From Xiphias gladius (taxonomy: Eukaryota; Chordata; Actinopteri; Istiophoriformes; Xiphiidae): a stretch of DNA of 64,000 nucleotides. Both the position numbers and the translations under genes were made by a program. The stretch covers positions 26,162,045-26,226,044 of the forward strand of contig NC_053420.1 in the NCBI RefSeq assembly GCF_016859285.1. The letters run 5' to 3'. The notes beneath the pieces were generated by a model, which saw only the letters and a list, made by a program, of their open reading frames with translations, made no database searches and was not told where the DNA came from. Shown here piece by piece: positions 15,379 to 25,858 of the stretch; position 1 is the stretch's first letter, and each line of letters starts with the position of its first letter.

Positions 15379-15699
15379 TTAAGATTGACCGAGTGGGTTA
15401 GGTTGGTGCACGAACATGCTGCTGTTGTCGATTTTTTCATCCCATTTTCCTACATATCTTAAATCTGTGGCCTTTCTGTTTGTATCTGAAAGTGGAACAT
15501 TTGCAGTTATTCCTGAAGCTTTTTTCCTTTCACAGCATTTGCTCAAAGCCAGCGACAAAAGCTGTTCCCCGACTGTACGCGGCTTATTAGCTTTGGCGAT
15601 TTGAAACACCACGAGTGATGCACACAGGGTCGTGTCTTTGCCTTTGCTTGTCCTCTTAAATTGTTTTGTCTCCCTGATCCCTCCACTGTGACTCAGCAT
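15379..15699 (-). pseudogene. hAT-type (SCAND3/ZBED-like) transposase remnant
   Basis: Open frame of 106 codons containing FQIAKANKPRTVGEQLL and, about 30 residues later, NVPLSDTN. These match the pattern of the hAT-derived SCAND3/ZBED5-like proteins (IAK.KKP.T.GE..., then a ..PLSN/SDT.. block). It lacks the catalytic and dimerisation regions, and nothing convincing follows downstream on the same strand. I take it as a broken fragment. Family assignment is from memory of the motif order. Confidence 0.45.
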
Positions 15700-16255
15700 G
15701 TCACAAGCCAGAGTTTAACACCCACTGGCTGAGCCGACAAGGAAAGGAATTAAAGAGTGAAGCAGATGTGAGTTATTGTGGCGCGACGCTGGGATGTTGT
15801 TAATTCGGGTCCCATCTGATTCCTCATGAAGCACTACCTAATGCTGTGCTGTATGGAAAAACACAATAACAGTCACTGTCACGCCCGTGAACACACACCT
15901 TCAATCAGAGGTTTAAAGTGCAATGTCTTAAAGAATTTAATACATATACACTAGTAGGAGTAATTTGCTCAAGATTTTCTGTATCTTTTTGCAAATAATA
16001 AACCTGTTGTTGATTCCTTCTCTTTCCAATGTCTGTGGGTCTTGTTTCTTATCTAGACACAAAGTAGTATAATATAGCTTAATAATAATTACATTGGCAT
16101 CTCAAGTAATAACTGTATTCTTATGGTAACTGGTCAGTATTTGGATGTGGCCTAAATTGTGTATCAGATGAAAAACATACACTCAGTTAACTGGTTGATT
16201 AGCTACACTGAGCCAAACTAAGGCAACCTAATACAATGTCATAACCTCGGTGAAT

Positions 16256-16508
16256 GTTTCGTTTAGTTGAAACAGTTTGCAGCTTCATGGACATTTTTGG
16301 AGTCTTAGTTTGTGGTGATGTTGAACTGTATTGTGTTACACCGAGCTTTGATAAGGAGCAGGATCGGATGGAGAGGACGAAGGAGGCCTGCAGGCTCACA
16401 GAGCGCTACAGTAAGAGGGGGGCCTGCAACGACGGGCGCTGGAGCCATTTGTCTAAGCAGATCGACCGTTACCGCGTGTCCAGAAACAGCATCCTCACCA
16501 TCTTCTGA
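16256..16508 (+). CDS. Unidentified 3'-terminal exon, plus strand
   Basis: Open frame ending in TGA at 16506-16508. Its second half is much more GC-rich than its surroundings and highly charged (for example FDKEQDRMERTKEACRL, GRWSHLSKQIDRYR), which looks like real coding sequence. Candidate acceptors are gtttgcag (16280s) and gtcttag (16308). No initiator in good context is seen, so it would be the last exon of a longer gene or a fragment of one. A dispersed fish repeat with AATAAA follows at 16618-16900 and could serve as its 3' UTR. I do not recognise the protein. Confidence 0.35.
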
Positions 16509-16617
16509 ATGGAACTGATCCTGCTCCACATCCACTAATGCAACTGGTATTATTAGTCCCATTATTGTTAGTCTCATTATTAGTCTTGTGCATTGTAAAG
16601 TTGCATTGTGCTAGGTT

Positions 16618-16900
16618 CTTTCCCCCTGCTCCCTCTCTTTCTTTCCCCTCTCTCCACCCAATCGGTCGAGGCAGACGGCCGCCCCACCATGAGCCGGGTT
16701 CTGCTCAAGGTTTCTACCTGTTAAAATGGCGCTTTCTCCTTTGGCGCTGTCGCCAAGTGCTTGCTCATGTGGGAATGTTGGGTCTCTGTGAATATATTGC
16801 GAAGAAGACGGTCTAGACCTGCTCTGTATGAGCAGTGCTCTGAGATACTGTTACTTCTGTTATGATATGAACTGGTATAATAAAACTGTGCTGCACTGAA
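16618..16900 (+). repeat. Fish dispersed repeat (SINE/LINE 3' tail type)
   Basis: Contains cccaatcggtcgaggcagac, gccgccccaccatgagcc, gggttctgctcaaggtttct, gtcgccaagtgcttgctcat and ggtctagacctgctctgtat, ending near an AATAAA at 16879. I know this string of blocks as a very common teleost retroelement tail. This copy is diverged and lacks the usual ATTGA repeats at its end. Confidence 0.7.
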
Positions 16901-17384
16901 AAAATTTGAGCTGTACTTGTGATTAAAAAGCTCAGATGTGGTTAACTACACATAAGTGATGGTCACGTCGTGTATGTTAGATGACTGACACTGTGTGTTG
17001 ATAAAAAGGCATCAAACAAAACAACATCTCATTGAGTAGAGCAGGGTGTTCGAAGATGCGAGGAAAGAGGCTAAGGTGGACAAAGTCTGAGGTGCACTGT
17101 CACCATCGAGCTCACGACACATTTCCTCCACGCTGACTCTGATAAATGTGTGTTGCCGCTGACATGAGGGACTGGAAGCAGACTTGTCTGTCAGGGAAGT
17201 AGAATTCAAACATTTCAAGATGTGCGGTTCGCACAGTGACGGACAGGTGTTAAAGCCGACTCCAGCATGTCACGGGGGTCAAAGTTATTTTGCAAGTCAC
17301 AGCCGAGCTTCAAGTCTTAGATATGGAGTCACGGATGAAACCCTGAGTCAAGTCCAACCCAGCTAGAAATTTTTTCTTCTCAGA

Positions 17385-17727
17385 ATGTTCTGAGAATATT
17401 ACCATGTGAATGTTTTCAGTTTTTTTCAAATGTTTATTCATATCATTGTTAGAACATTATGCCCTAACATTTTTTTTTAAATGTTCCCAGAATGTTATTA
17501 TATTTTAGAGTATGATAATGTGCTTTATAAGCATTATAGAAATGTATTCTCAAAATGTTTTTGTTAACGTTTTTAAAATATTATGCCGTAACATTCTTCA
17601 AACATTTTTGGTGGCAGGTTTTAGAAATGGTACCAGAATGTTATTTGAGTTAGTTTAAGGTTTATCAAAACAATAAAATGTTTCGTACCAACATTATTGC
17701 AACCTTATGATAATGCATTCTTGAAAC
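17385..17727. repeat. AT-rich repeat with AATGTTCT-like units (provirus target)
   Basis: Repeated aatgttct/aacattatg/aatgttcccagaatg words recur with irregular spacing. The provirus sits inside this sequence; flanking DNA resumes at 26148 with aaacttaaaatgttttgcgg. No coding content. Confidence 0.5.
17724..17727. repeat. Provirus target site duplication, left copy (AAAC)
   Basis: AAAC directly precedes the LTR terminus TGTTGAG and is repeated at 26148-26151 directly after the other terminus. A 4-bp duplication is what gammaretroviral integrases make. Confidence 0.8.
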
Positions 17728-17817
17728 TGTTGAGTGGTAACTATTTCCACTCCCCGTGAACGTTGATGCAGCAAGGAACACACAGAGAGAGAGACGACTG
17801 TAGACAGTGCACTCAGT

Positions 17818-17823
17818 TTTATT
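17818..17823 (-). terminator. LTR poly(A) signal
   Basis: AATAAA on the minus strand inside the LTR marks the end of R about 20 nt further on. The same signal is in the 5' fragment and, in the opposite orientation, in its inverted arm. Confidence 0.8.
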
Positions 17824-18068
17824 ACGCAGTTTGCAAAGTGCGGAGATCCCTCCGTTACAGCATAGAGCATATGCATTCAAAGTGGTAACAAGAGAGATCT
17901 GACTCGTTATCTTTTAGTGGTGTCTTAAGTACTGTCTTCGCTGGATCCTCCCCCTGCCCACTTCCTGGATCTCATCACAGTCTGTTGTCTACCATACTTG
18001 TGCTACCTTCTACTTGTCACCTGTTTTCATCGTCTCTGAGACGAGTGCCCGTGAACCTCTCATGCCCG

Positions 18069-18090
18069 ACGTATATATATATTACGTCAT
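18069..18090 (-). promoter_or_regulatory. LTR U3 TATA box with adjacent CRE-like site
   Basis: Minus-strand TGACGTAA followed by ATATATATATAC. This places viral transcription start near 18045. It is present only in the 3' LTR; the rearranged 5' end has no U3. Confidence 0.65.
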
Positions 18091-18160
18091 AGGATGATTA
18101 ATATCGCGTGTCCTACAATCCACTATAAGCTTTTGGCACTTTACATTGGGTATCCCCACA

Positions 18161-18172
18161 ATTCCCCCTTTT
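18161..18172 (-). other. Polypurine tract
   Basis: AAAAGGGGGAAT on the minus strand, directly before the LTR 5' TG. It is the plus-strand DNA primer site of reverse transcription. Confidence 0.9.
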
Positions 18173-18192
18173 GATCTCTGCAAAGAGATCAC

Positions 18193-20280
18193 TCAAAAGT
18201 CACCCATGACCCTAAGCCTAACTTTGTCGTCGGTTACTTCTATGTGCTCCTCTACGGGCAGGAGCAGTGGCATCATGGCCTGCGTTCTTCCCTGGATCGC
18301 AGTGTCAATCAATCTAACTGACAGGGCGCGGATGCACGGGATACAGCAACATCCACACGTGGTGAGGATAGCAATAAAAGTAGCGATAGACAATAACAGA
18401 GATGTAATAATTCCTTTCCATCGGCCAAATACACTTGTCATCCACTCGTCTAAGGGATTATCTAGTCCAGACTGTTCATGCATAGTGTCAGATAACGTAC
18501 GGAGCCCTTCTAATGCTTTATTAACAGACCCATCCGGGGCCGTATTATTGGGAATGTACGTGCAGCACGCGTCACCGAACATCGCGCAAACTCCCCCTTT
18601 TTCGGCCAGCAACATGTCGAGAGCCATCCTATTCTGGACGGCCATCAAGGAGGTTGGACCGGTCTGTTCCGCCAGGCCTGCTACCGCATCCCTGGTAAGG
18701 TTAGCTAAACAAAGTACGTTGTAGTGTACATAGTTAATGCGGTCGACGTTTTTGTTGGGCGTAACAGGAAACAGGGCAGCAATGATCAGCATGTTCTCAA
18801 ATCCCGCAGCTACTTGGTCCACTAGTTTGTATTGATCGGGCACCCCTCTTGGAACGCCAATGGCATCCATGTATGTTGGTGACCCCACTGACAGATCAAA
18901 AACGCCCGTGCCGCGTTTAGCAATAACGTGTCTTCGTCGACGGCGAGCAAGTGTTGGCGAGCAAGTGTTGGCGGTGTGTGGATCGGCACGTGAGGGAACT
19001 ATCTTGTCCCCTACCAGTATGAGAGGAGTTCTTAACCGCACCATGGCGCAGAGACCGTATCCATGTGCTCGTATCCGGACGTGCAAGTCCCGCCCGCAGT
19101 AATAATATAATCCTCCTCTAGCCCATACACCGATTTCTTCCCCCGACCTGATGTGCCCGCACCATGATGCATCTACCTGTCCTAGTAAAAAGTTTCGTGG
19201 CATGCGGTTATGGGTGACGTTACAACGTGGGGTGGTAAAGTTAAAGCACACATACGACCCGTTTCCTTTATTTGGGGTGAACGGACCTACGGCGGTATCG
19301 TTACTAATGGGTGGAAATAAACTAGCGAGGGTGAAGCAATTCTCATCCCGATTCTTTGTGAGTCCGGTCATGCAATTGTATCCCCAGGAATCTGAGGGGA
19401 ACAATGGAGCCGGTACCGTGACCAGTTGGGGCCGGCCCGACGCACAGGCTACACAATTCCCCATGCCCTGTTCTTTGGCAGTTTGAGTTACCCACTTTAG
19501 CCATAGATTGTCATCCGAGTATCCCGTGGCCATCCTAATCACCTCCAACGGTTTCAGTTGTGAATAATCGATGGTCTCAATTCTGGAGGATACGGAGTTA
19601 TCAGAAGCGCCCCTTTTTCCGGGGGCCGCGGTAGCGGGGGAAATTAGTGGTGTCTGTGTTGGTGTAGCTGCTGGCAGGAAATTAACCTTGATTAGAGCCT
19701 GTGGGTCTCTACCCGATATTTCTACTCCTAAAACAAAATATGCGACCTTGGGATATTCCGGGAAGAAGCCGCCGGTGAGCCGCTCTATGGACAATGCCAT
19801 AGGGTTCGAGCCTTCACCCGAGCTGGACCACTGTTCTCTGGCCAAACTGATCTTGTCTGCTTTTTTCCGGTCGCCATAAGTGTAGTACGGACTCCATTGA
19901 CCAGTGTAACCTACCGCCTGACTCCAATCGCTACACCATGACATGCATCCCATTGGTCTGCAAGGTCTATGTCCTGCCGCACAGTCCGCGTTTACTACCG
20001 GGACGCCACACAGATACGCATCATAACCTCTCCAGCTCCTCGGGTGTCTACCGCACTTTATCACCTGGCAGAGATCAAACAGGAACGCCGTGGGTGATCC
20101 CTCGGTGTAGTTAAGTTCTATGCCCCCATATGTGTGCAAGCATGAGTCTAACTGCTGCACACTACGCGTACGATGAGTGGGTGTATCCGTCGGTTCACCC
20201 AGCCATAAAATCAATGGGATTATGCTCACCGACAGGGCTGTCAGCCATGCCAATAGCCGGGGATTGCCGTATAAACGCAT
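18193..20280 (-). CDS. env: Retroviral envelope glycoprotein, intact 695-aa frame
   Basis: Class I fusion Env. A hydrophobic signal peptide (about residues 9-27) leads a surface subunit with many Cys and NXS/T sites and a CVAC motif (CXXC type, about residue 276). A furin-type basic site RRRRRH...AKR ends near residue 456. The transmembrane subunit carries the CX6CC motif CAMFGDACC (about 565-573) after the heptad and immunosuppressive-domain region. A membrane anchor with a Cys-rich inner edge (about 632-657) is followed by a ~38-residue cytoplasmic tail. There is no stop or frameshift over 2.1 kb, in contrast to gag and pol. The ATG at 20278-20280 fits the signal peptide; translation would be from a spliced mRNA. 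Intactness may only reflect a young insertion. Confidence 0.93.
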   Translation of the reverse strand: MRLYGNPRLLAWLTALSVSIIPLILWLGEPTDTPTHRTRSVQQLDSCLHTYGGIELNYTEGSPTAFLFDLCQVIKCGRHPRSWRGYDAYLCGVPVVNADCAAGHRPCRPMGCMSWCSDWSQAVGYTGQWSPYYTYGDRKKADKISLAREQWSSSGEGSNPMALSIERLTGGFFPEYPKVAYFVLGVEISGRDPQALIKVNFLPAATPTQTPLISPATAAPGKRGASDNSVSSRIETIDYSQLKPLEVIRMATGYSDDNLWLKWVTQTAKEQGMGNCVACASGRPQLVTVPAPLFPSDSWGYNCMTGLTKNRDENCFTLASLFPPISNDTAVGPFTPNKGNGSYVCFNFTTPRCNVTHNRMPRNFLLGQVDASWCGHIRSGEEIGVWARGGLYYYCGRDLHVRIRAHGYGLCAMVRLRTPLILVGDKIVPSRADPHTANTCSPTLARRRRRHVIAKRGTGVFDLSVGSPTYMDAIGVPRGVPDQYKLVDQVAAGFENMLIIAALFPVTPNKNVDRINYVHYNVLCLANLTRDAVAGLAEQTGPTSLMAVQNRMALDMLLAEKGGVCAMFGDACCTYIPNNTAPDGSVNKALEGLRTLSDTMHEQSGLDNPLDEWMTSVFGRWKGIITSLLLSIATFIAILTTCGCCCIPCIRALSVRLIDTAIQGRTQAMMPLLLPVEEHIEVTDDKVRLRVMGDF

Positions 20281-20787
20281 CCTAGCCTACCGCCGGGGAA
20301 ATAGCACGACACTTAATACCTTTATGCGTACACCGGAATATATGTGCCAAGCAAGCGAAAGCCTTTATTATTTACACTGTTATCTTCCTTGGTTTTCCAG
20401 GAATCCTACCCTTTGTGTCAAACCCCCAACTCCCAGTACTTAGTCTTATTGACCGGCATCTACGGCACACACTGTTAATGTCGTCACCCCTGTTTTGTTT
20501 TGTTTTTTTTGTTTTTTTTATATGTACTTATAAGCGGGTATGCCCTGTTAATATCAATCTACTTAAGGCCCAGCCAAACACCATGAGTACAATTATCCAA
20601 CAGAAAATTCAAATGCTAAGCTGAGCCGGCGACATTGAATCAATTTTTCTAGCTTTTAATTCTTGCGTGGGTAGCGCGGTTTTGCTACATGCAGGAAGGG
20701 AGCGCTGTTTCCCTTTCCCCCTTTCGACGTCTTCTTGCTTCGGTAACAGGGGTGGACTACCCTGTTACCTATTTTGTCACCAGGGGA
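20281..20787 (-). other. pol-env spacer of the provirus
   Basis: About 500 bp between the end of pol and the env ATG, with T-rich and A-rich runs. I see no open frame worth naming. The env splice acceptor should lie here. In most gammaretroviruses pol and env overlap, so this gap is unusual. Confidence 0.5.
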
Positions 20788-23700
20788 TTATTCTGCCCCG
20801 TTAGTGGTGATCTTAGGTTCTGAGCTAGCCAGCCCAGTGCTCTCGGCTTGTAGAGACCGATGGACTTCCGCCACCGACCTCTGTGGTTCCTCTACTGCTG
20901 CGCACTGATTCCAATGGAACCAGGTGTCATCTTTACCCTTTAGCCTCACCGCGTGGGAGGTTCTCTCGACCACCTGATGAGGACCTGTCCACCTTTGCTC
21001 CCCCCACTTTCGCTTGAAGACCCTCAGCAGAACCCAAGCCACATCTGGGGACGTTTGGATGGCCTTCCCTTCTCTCCCGTTGGTTACCTGCTTTGCGAAG
21101 GCTGCAACGAGACCCTGTAGTTCATGGAAATAAGCTTTATGGGTTAATCGCTGATCATCATGTAACGCGCCTGAAAAAGCGGCCTGGGGACCAGGGAATA
21201 CTCTCCCGGTGTGGAGCTCATGCGGAGTATATCCGTACCTTGGTTTATTGAACTTCTGATTGACATTAGTGCCAGGGGTAATGCGTCCAGCCAATTCATT
21301 TTGGTCTGTGCACAGATTTTAGCCAATTTGTTTTTTAGCGTTTGGTTCATCCTCTCTACTTTTCCTTGTGACTGTGGGTGATACACAGTCCCAAATGCAT
21401 GTCTCAGCCCCAGCATTGTTTCCACCCGTTGTAAATCCTGGTTTTTGAAATGAGTACCATTATCTGACCTGATTTTTTCAGGAAAACCATGTCTAGGAAT
21501 ATGCTGATTAATCAGAAACTTAACCACTGACTGACTGTCTTCTTTCTTGGTGGGCCAGGCTTCTGGCCACCCCGTGTATGCATCTACACACATCAAAACA
21601 TACCTATACCCCCTTACCGAAGTGATCATGTCTGTGTAATCTATAATGATCTCCTTTCCTACTTTAGCCTCTAGAGGATATTTCCCACGATGTGGTTTGA
21701 TGGTGGGTCTGGTGTTGTATTGCATGCACACTTCACACATTTGCACTGCGTGTTTTATCATGTCTTTGAGGAATGGATGCCGCCAGTTTCCGAAGTTCCT
21801 CATCATTTGTGCCACTCCTACATGGCCTACTCCATGCGCCTCCTCTATTGCTGTTTGTCGCAAACCTGGAGGGATGATGGGACGCCCATCTGGCCCCCTC
21901 CAGAGACCATCCGTCTCTGTGGCTCCTCTGGCCCTCCACAACGTTTTTTCCTGTGGAGACGCTTCAGCTTGCAAAAGGATTCCTTTTGTCATATCGGGCG
22001 TAGACTCTGCCTCTGCACATATCATAAGGACTCTCCCTTCATACCCAGCTGCCTGTTTAGCTGCTTGGTCAGCTGCATTGTTTCCTCTGACCCTGGGTGT
22101 GTCACCTTTGTCATGCCCTTTGCATTTAACTACCGCTACCTTTTCTGGGAGCAGGAGTGCTTCAGCTAGTTCCTTCATCTCTGTTTCATGTTTAATAGGT
22201 TTGTTAGTGGCTGTTAGAAATCCGGTCCTCATCCACTATCCTAATTCCACATGAACTGCTCCAGCTGCATAGGCTGAATCTGTGAAAATGTTAATTTTCT
22301 GTCCCTGTCCGAGTTTGAGAGCTTCCACTACTACTTTCACTTCCGCCTTCTGTGCTGACTGCTGTCCTTCCAGTTTTTCTGCATTTAGGATCACCATTTC
22401 TCCCTGCTTGTCTTCAACCACTGCATAGGCTGCTGTAAGGCCTTCCTGCTCATGTCTGAAGCAGCAGCCATCCGTGTACAGGTTTCTAGCTTCCGCTATT
22501 GGTTCTGCCTGTAGGTCTGGACGCACTTTCTCTTCCTGGTATATTCTGTCTGCACACTCATGTGGTTCCCCTACGCCCATTTGTTCTGCCATGTTGATCC
22601 CTTCATGTGTGAAGGAAATGTTTGGTGCTTCTAAGATTTTGCTTAATCGTCTTTGTCGTAATGTGGTGAGGGTGAATGCTTGTGAATTGACGTATGCTAC
22701 CACGCTGTGTGTTGTCAATATATGTAGTTGATGTCCCATGACTATGTGTGCAGTTTTTTGTATTAGCTTCGCTACACCTGCCGCGTGTTGGGTGCACTGT
22801 GGGTGTCGTTTTTCCATGTTATCTAGCATTACACTTACGTACATTAGTATCACCCTTTCACCCCCTTTTCTCTGGAACAGAATGCCATTCGTGCACTGTT
22901 CTGTTCCAGAGACATCTAAATGGAATGGTAGTGTATAGTCAGGAATGGCTAGTTCTGCCGCGGTAGCTAATGCCTGTTTGATGGAGATAAATGCCTCCTC
23001 CGTGTCTTGTGTCCATACTAGATCAGCATTGAGATTCCTCATGCCTTGATGTTTGACTAAGTCCCTCAGAGGTTTAGCCAGACCCGTGTAGTTCGCAATG
23101 TAGTTTCTACTGTACCCTGTCAGTCCTAAAAAGGACAACATTTCTTTTACCTTGTTTGGTTTGGGATGGTGTAGTATGGCCGATCGGTGTTGTGGAGACA
23201 GGCCCGCCCCTTTTTGTGATATCATGCGCCCCAAAAATGACACCTGTTTTCTGGCCACATGGAGTTTGGTTTTGCTTACTTTAAATCCTTTGTCAGCCAG
23301 GAGTTTCAGCACCCTGTGTGTGGCGTCCAAACAAGATGAGGCGGTAGGAGCAGCTAACAACAAGTCATCAACGTATTGTACCAATGTAACGTTGTCGGGC
23401 AGATGACATTCGCGTAGGAGCTGTTTCAGCGTTTGATTAAACAGACCGGGAGAAAGCGCGAACCCTTGTGGTAACCTGGTGTATCTCAGTTGCTGTCCCT
23501 GATATGAGAATGAGAAAATGTCTCTACATTCCTCCGCCAATGGAAGGCAGAAAAATGCATTGGCCAAATCGATGCATGTGAACCAGCTATGAGAGGGATC
23601 CAGATTAGCCAGTGCTATATATGGATTAGGGACTGGAACCGTGGGGGTGATCAAAATTTTGTTAATGGCACGGAGATCATGTGTCATGCGATATTTCCCT

Positions 23701-24827
23701 GTGCCTTTCTTTTCTACCGGTAAGATGGGCGTGTTCCAGTACGATGAGGAGGGTTCTAACACACCTCCTTGTAGCAGGCCGTCGATAGTGTCTGATATGC
23801 CTGCTTCTGCTTGAGGTTTATGCGGATATTGTCTGATCCACAGTGGCGCTCCTGGTTGTACACTAAACCTGATGGGCTCACATTCTACGCGACCTACATC
23901 AGTAGGGCTCTGAGCCCATAATCGTTGAGGGAGTGACTCAATCATGTGTGCCGCCAGGTGATGATCTGTTTTCTCCCTACCATGTTGACGTGTGATATGT
24001 GTGTGTTCCATGGTTGCTGTGTCGGTGGCATTGATAGTTATGCGATACGTACGTGAAGCGGGAGAGTAGTGTACCTGTGGGATGGTTGTTTGTACCCAAT
24101 CAGCCTGTTCCTGTGCCCTTTTTACTATACCCCCTAGTTCTTTGGCCTGATGTGCGGGGTGTAGAGCTAATGAGACATGTGGGGACGCTTCATCCCCCAT
24201 CCTGTACCATGCAGCCTGTTCTGGAGTCAATTTGACCGCTGCCGCCACGCCCTGGGGTGCCACATAAATATTTTGTGATTCAATCGTCCATTCATGACCA
24301 TCCAGTTGTTCCTGGAATTGGTCCTGTTACCAATCTGTCTGCAGCCTGTCGTAAAAGAGGGTGACGTGAGGGGGATCAGGAGGGGAGATATAGGGCTCCA
24401 GGAGGGCGATCCAGGGTTTCCACAGCATGTATGCCGAGAGGATACCTCGTCGCTCAACCGTGTCTGGCTGTAACAGTAGAGTAACCACCAAACCGTCCGC
24501 ACTGCACATTATCGACGCCCCTAATTTCACCAACAGATCTCTTCCCAATAAATTCAGGGGGACGGCGGGTGAGTGCACAAAAGGATGTGTCAGAGATTGT
24601 TTCCCCAACTGCGTTCGTAGTGGCTTGGTTATCGGCAGAGTCTGCTTTTCCCCAGAGAACCCCATTAGTGGGATGGATCGATCTGACAAAGAAGCAGGAG
24701 GCACCGCCTTCATGGTAGAGACGGTGGCTCCCGTGTCAACCAAAAATGGCAGAGTCTGCTCTTCGACTTGTACTGACAGCATTGGATCTGCCGTGGTAGT
24801 GCTGCCAGAGTCTCTCTGTGGGGCGTG
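20788..24827 (-). pseudogene. pol: Retroviral pro-pol, broken by two stops and a frameshift
   Basis: Domains in order: aspartic protease with LVDTGA and LLGRDLL (24330-24780); reverse transcriptase with YVDD at 23364-23375; RNase H with TDGCC and TDSAYAAG; integrase with an HX3H...CX2C zinc domain (CEVC), the DDE core (YTDMI, SDNGTHF, VERMN) and a C-terminal domain. It is in the same frame as gag. Lesions: in-frame TAA at 24327-24329 between protease and RT, in-frame TAG at 22236-22238 within RNase H, and a one-base frame change near 21235-21255 in the late integrase, after which the frame ending at 20788 continues. Any one would stop Pol synthesis, so the copy is non-functional unless these are assembly errors. 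Confidence 0.93.
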
Positions 24828-25583
24828 TCACTGGTACTGAGGATCCCACTCTTCAGGTGGCTCCCAGTGGACGGCCGGCATGTTGGTTCTATATGGCTCT
24901 GCCTCAATAGGCGGCCCATATGATGCCCATCCCCTGCCTCTGGACTGCCCACCTCTTCCTCCAGCTGGACCTCCCCTGCCTCCTCCTTTTCTCAGGTGGG
25001 GGCAATCGCGGACCCAATGTCCTATTTCTTCACAGTAGTAGCAACGGCCTCCCCCCGACTGAGCAGGTCCACCCCTTCCGCCTCCCCTTCGTCCGCCCCG
25101 TCCTCTCATGCTCTCCCCACTATAGCCCCTCTGCTGCTGCAATGGTGGTGGCACCCAAGGCGGAACGGGGTACAGGTCAGGGTTCTGATTTTGTTCAGCT
25201 GTCATCATTATTTTTACGGGCTCTCCTTTCTTCCTATTCTTCTCTTGTGTTTTTTGTCTAGCTTCAGTAAGTTGCAGTTTGAGCAGCTGTGTCTGCAATT
25301 CTTTAATGTTATCTTGTTCCTTCTCGCATGTGTCTTGTGCTCGAGATAAGTGGTGCATGAGATGGCGCTCCCACACATGTGAATCACTCCCAGGCAGATC
25401 AGGGTTGCTTATCATAGCTGTTTTGACTTCTTCAGGGACACCTTCTAATACTGCCTGTCTGAACCACTCTCTCTGTGTCCCTGCTTTTCCTGGATGTTGG
25501 CCAGTATATTTAAGCCATGTGTCTTTTCCCTGATCTATGTACTCACGGGGGTTCTTTTTGGGATCCCATTTCATTTTGGGCAT
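24828..25583 (-). pseudogene. gag: Truncated gag: capsid C-terminal part and nucleocapsid
   Basis: Only 251 codons. It starts in what looks like the capsid C-terminal domain (FRQAVLEGVPEEVK), then a charged coiled stretch (EKEQDNIKELQTQLLKLQL), a Gly/Arg-rich region and one CCHC zinc knuckle CYYCEEIGHWVRDC. Matrix, any p12-like domain and the N-terminal capsid domain are absent, and there is an in-frame TAA 27 nt upstream of the ATG. A deletion of roughly 1 kb is inferred. The frame ends in TGA at 24828-24830, and the protease reads on in the same frame, which is the gammaretroviral readthrough layout. Confidence 0.88.
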
Positions 25584-25837
25584 TATTGCGAGTACAGGTC
25601 GGGGTTCTTATTTCTTAATAAGTACTTTATTACCCCGATATTCGTCCTCAAAATGTCGTCTTTTGGCAACTTAAACGCAGCTACCGCAGCAGGACACGAT
25701 TTTTAGTCTAAAACTCAATCTTGCAGAATTTTAGTTTAACAGGCTTCTGCATACCTTTGTTTTGTGGCCAGCCCGTGTCCTGTCTCCTTTGCTGCGAGCA
25801 AGTCTTTTAGATCGAATTACTCTAGTGTTTTTGCTGC
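25584..25837 (-). other. Provirus leader remnant between primer site and gag
   Basis: About 250 bp where the splice donor and packaging signal would lie. The 3' side has probably lost the start of gag. No feature can be assigned with confidence. Confidence 0.5.
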
Positions 25838-25855
25838 ATCCCGGACGAGCCCCCA
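25838..25855 (-). other. Primer binding site for tRNA-Pro
   Basis: Minus-strand TGGGGGCTCGTCCGGGAT is the 18-nt complement of the 3' end of proline tRNA, as used by murine leukaemia viruses. Three bases (AAT) separate it from the LTR terminus. Confidence 0.97.
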
Positions 25856-25858
25856 ATT

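Larger units (their letters stand above)
17728..18160 (-). repeat. Provirus 3' LTR, 433 bp
   Basis: On the minus strand it runs from TGTGGGGATACCC, right after the polypurine tract, to ACCACTCAACA, so it has TG...CA ends. U3 carries a TATA box near 18075. R spans from about 18045 to about 17800, just after AATAAA. U5 is the remaining ~75 bp. Confidence 0.93.

Noticed and set aside
21646-22254. Plus-strand frames opposite the viral pol and env genes
   Set aside because: Shadows of the minus-strand pol and env coding sequence.
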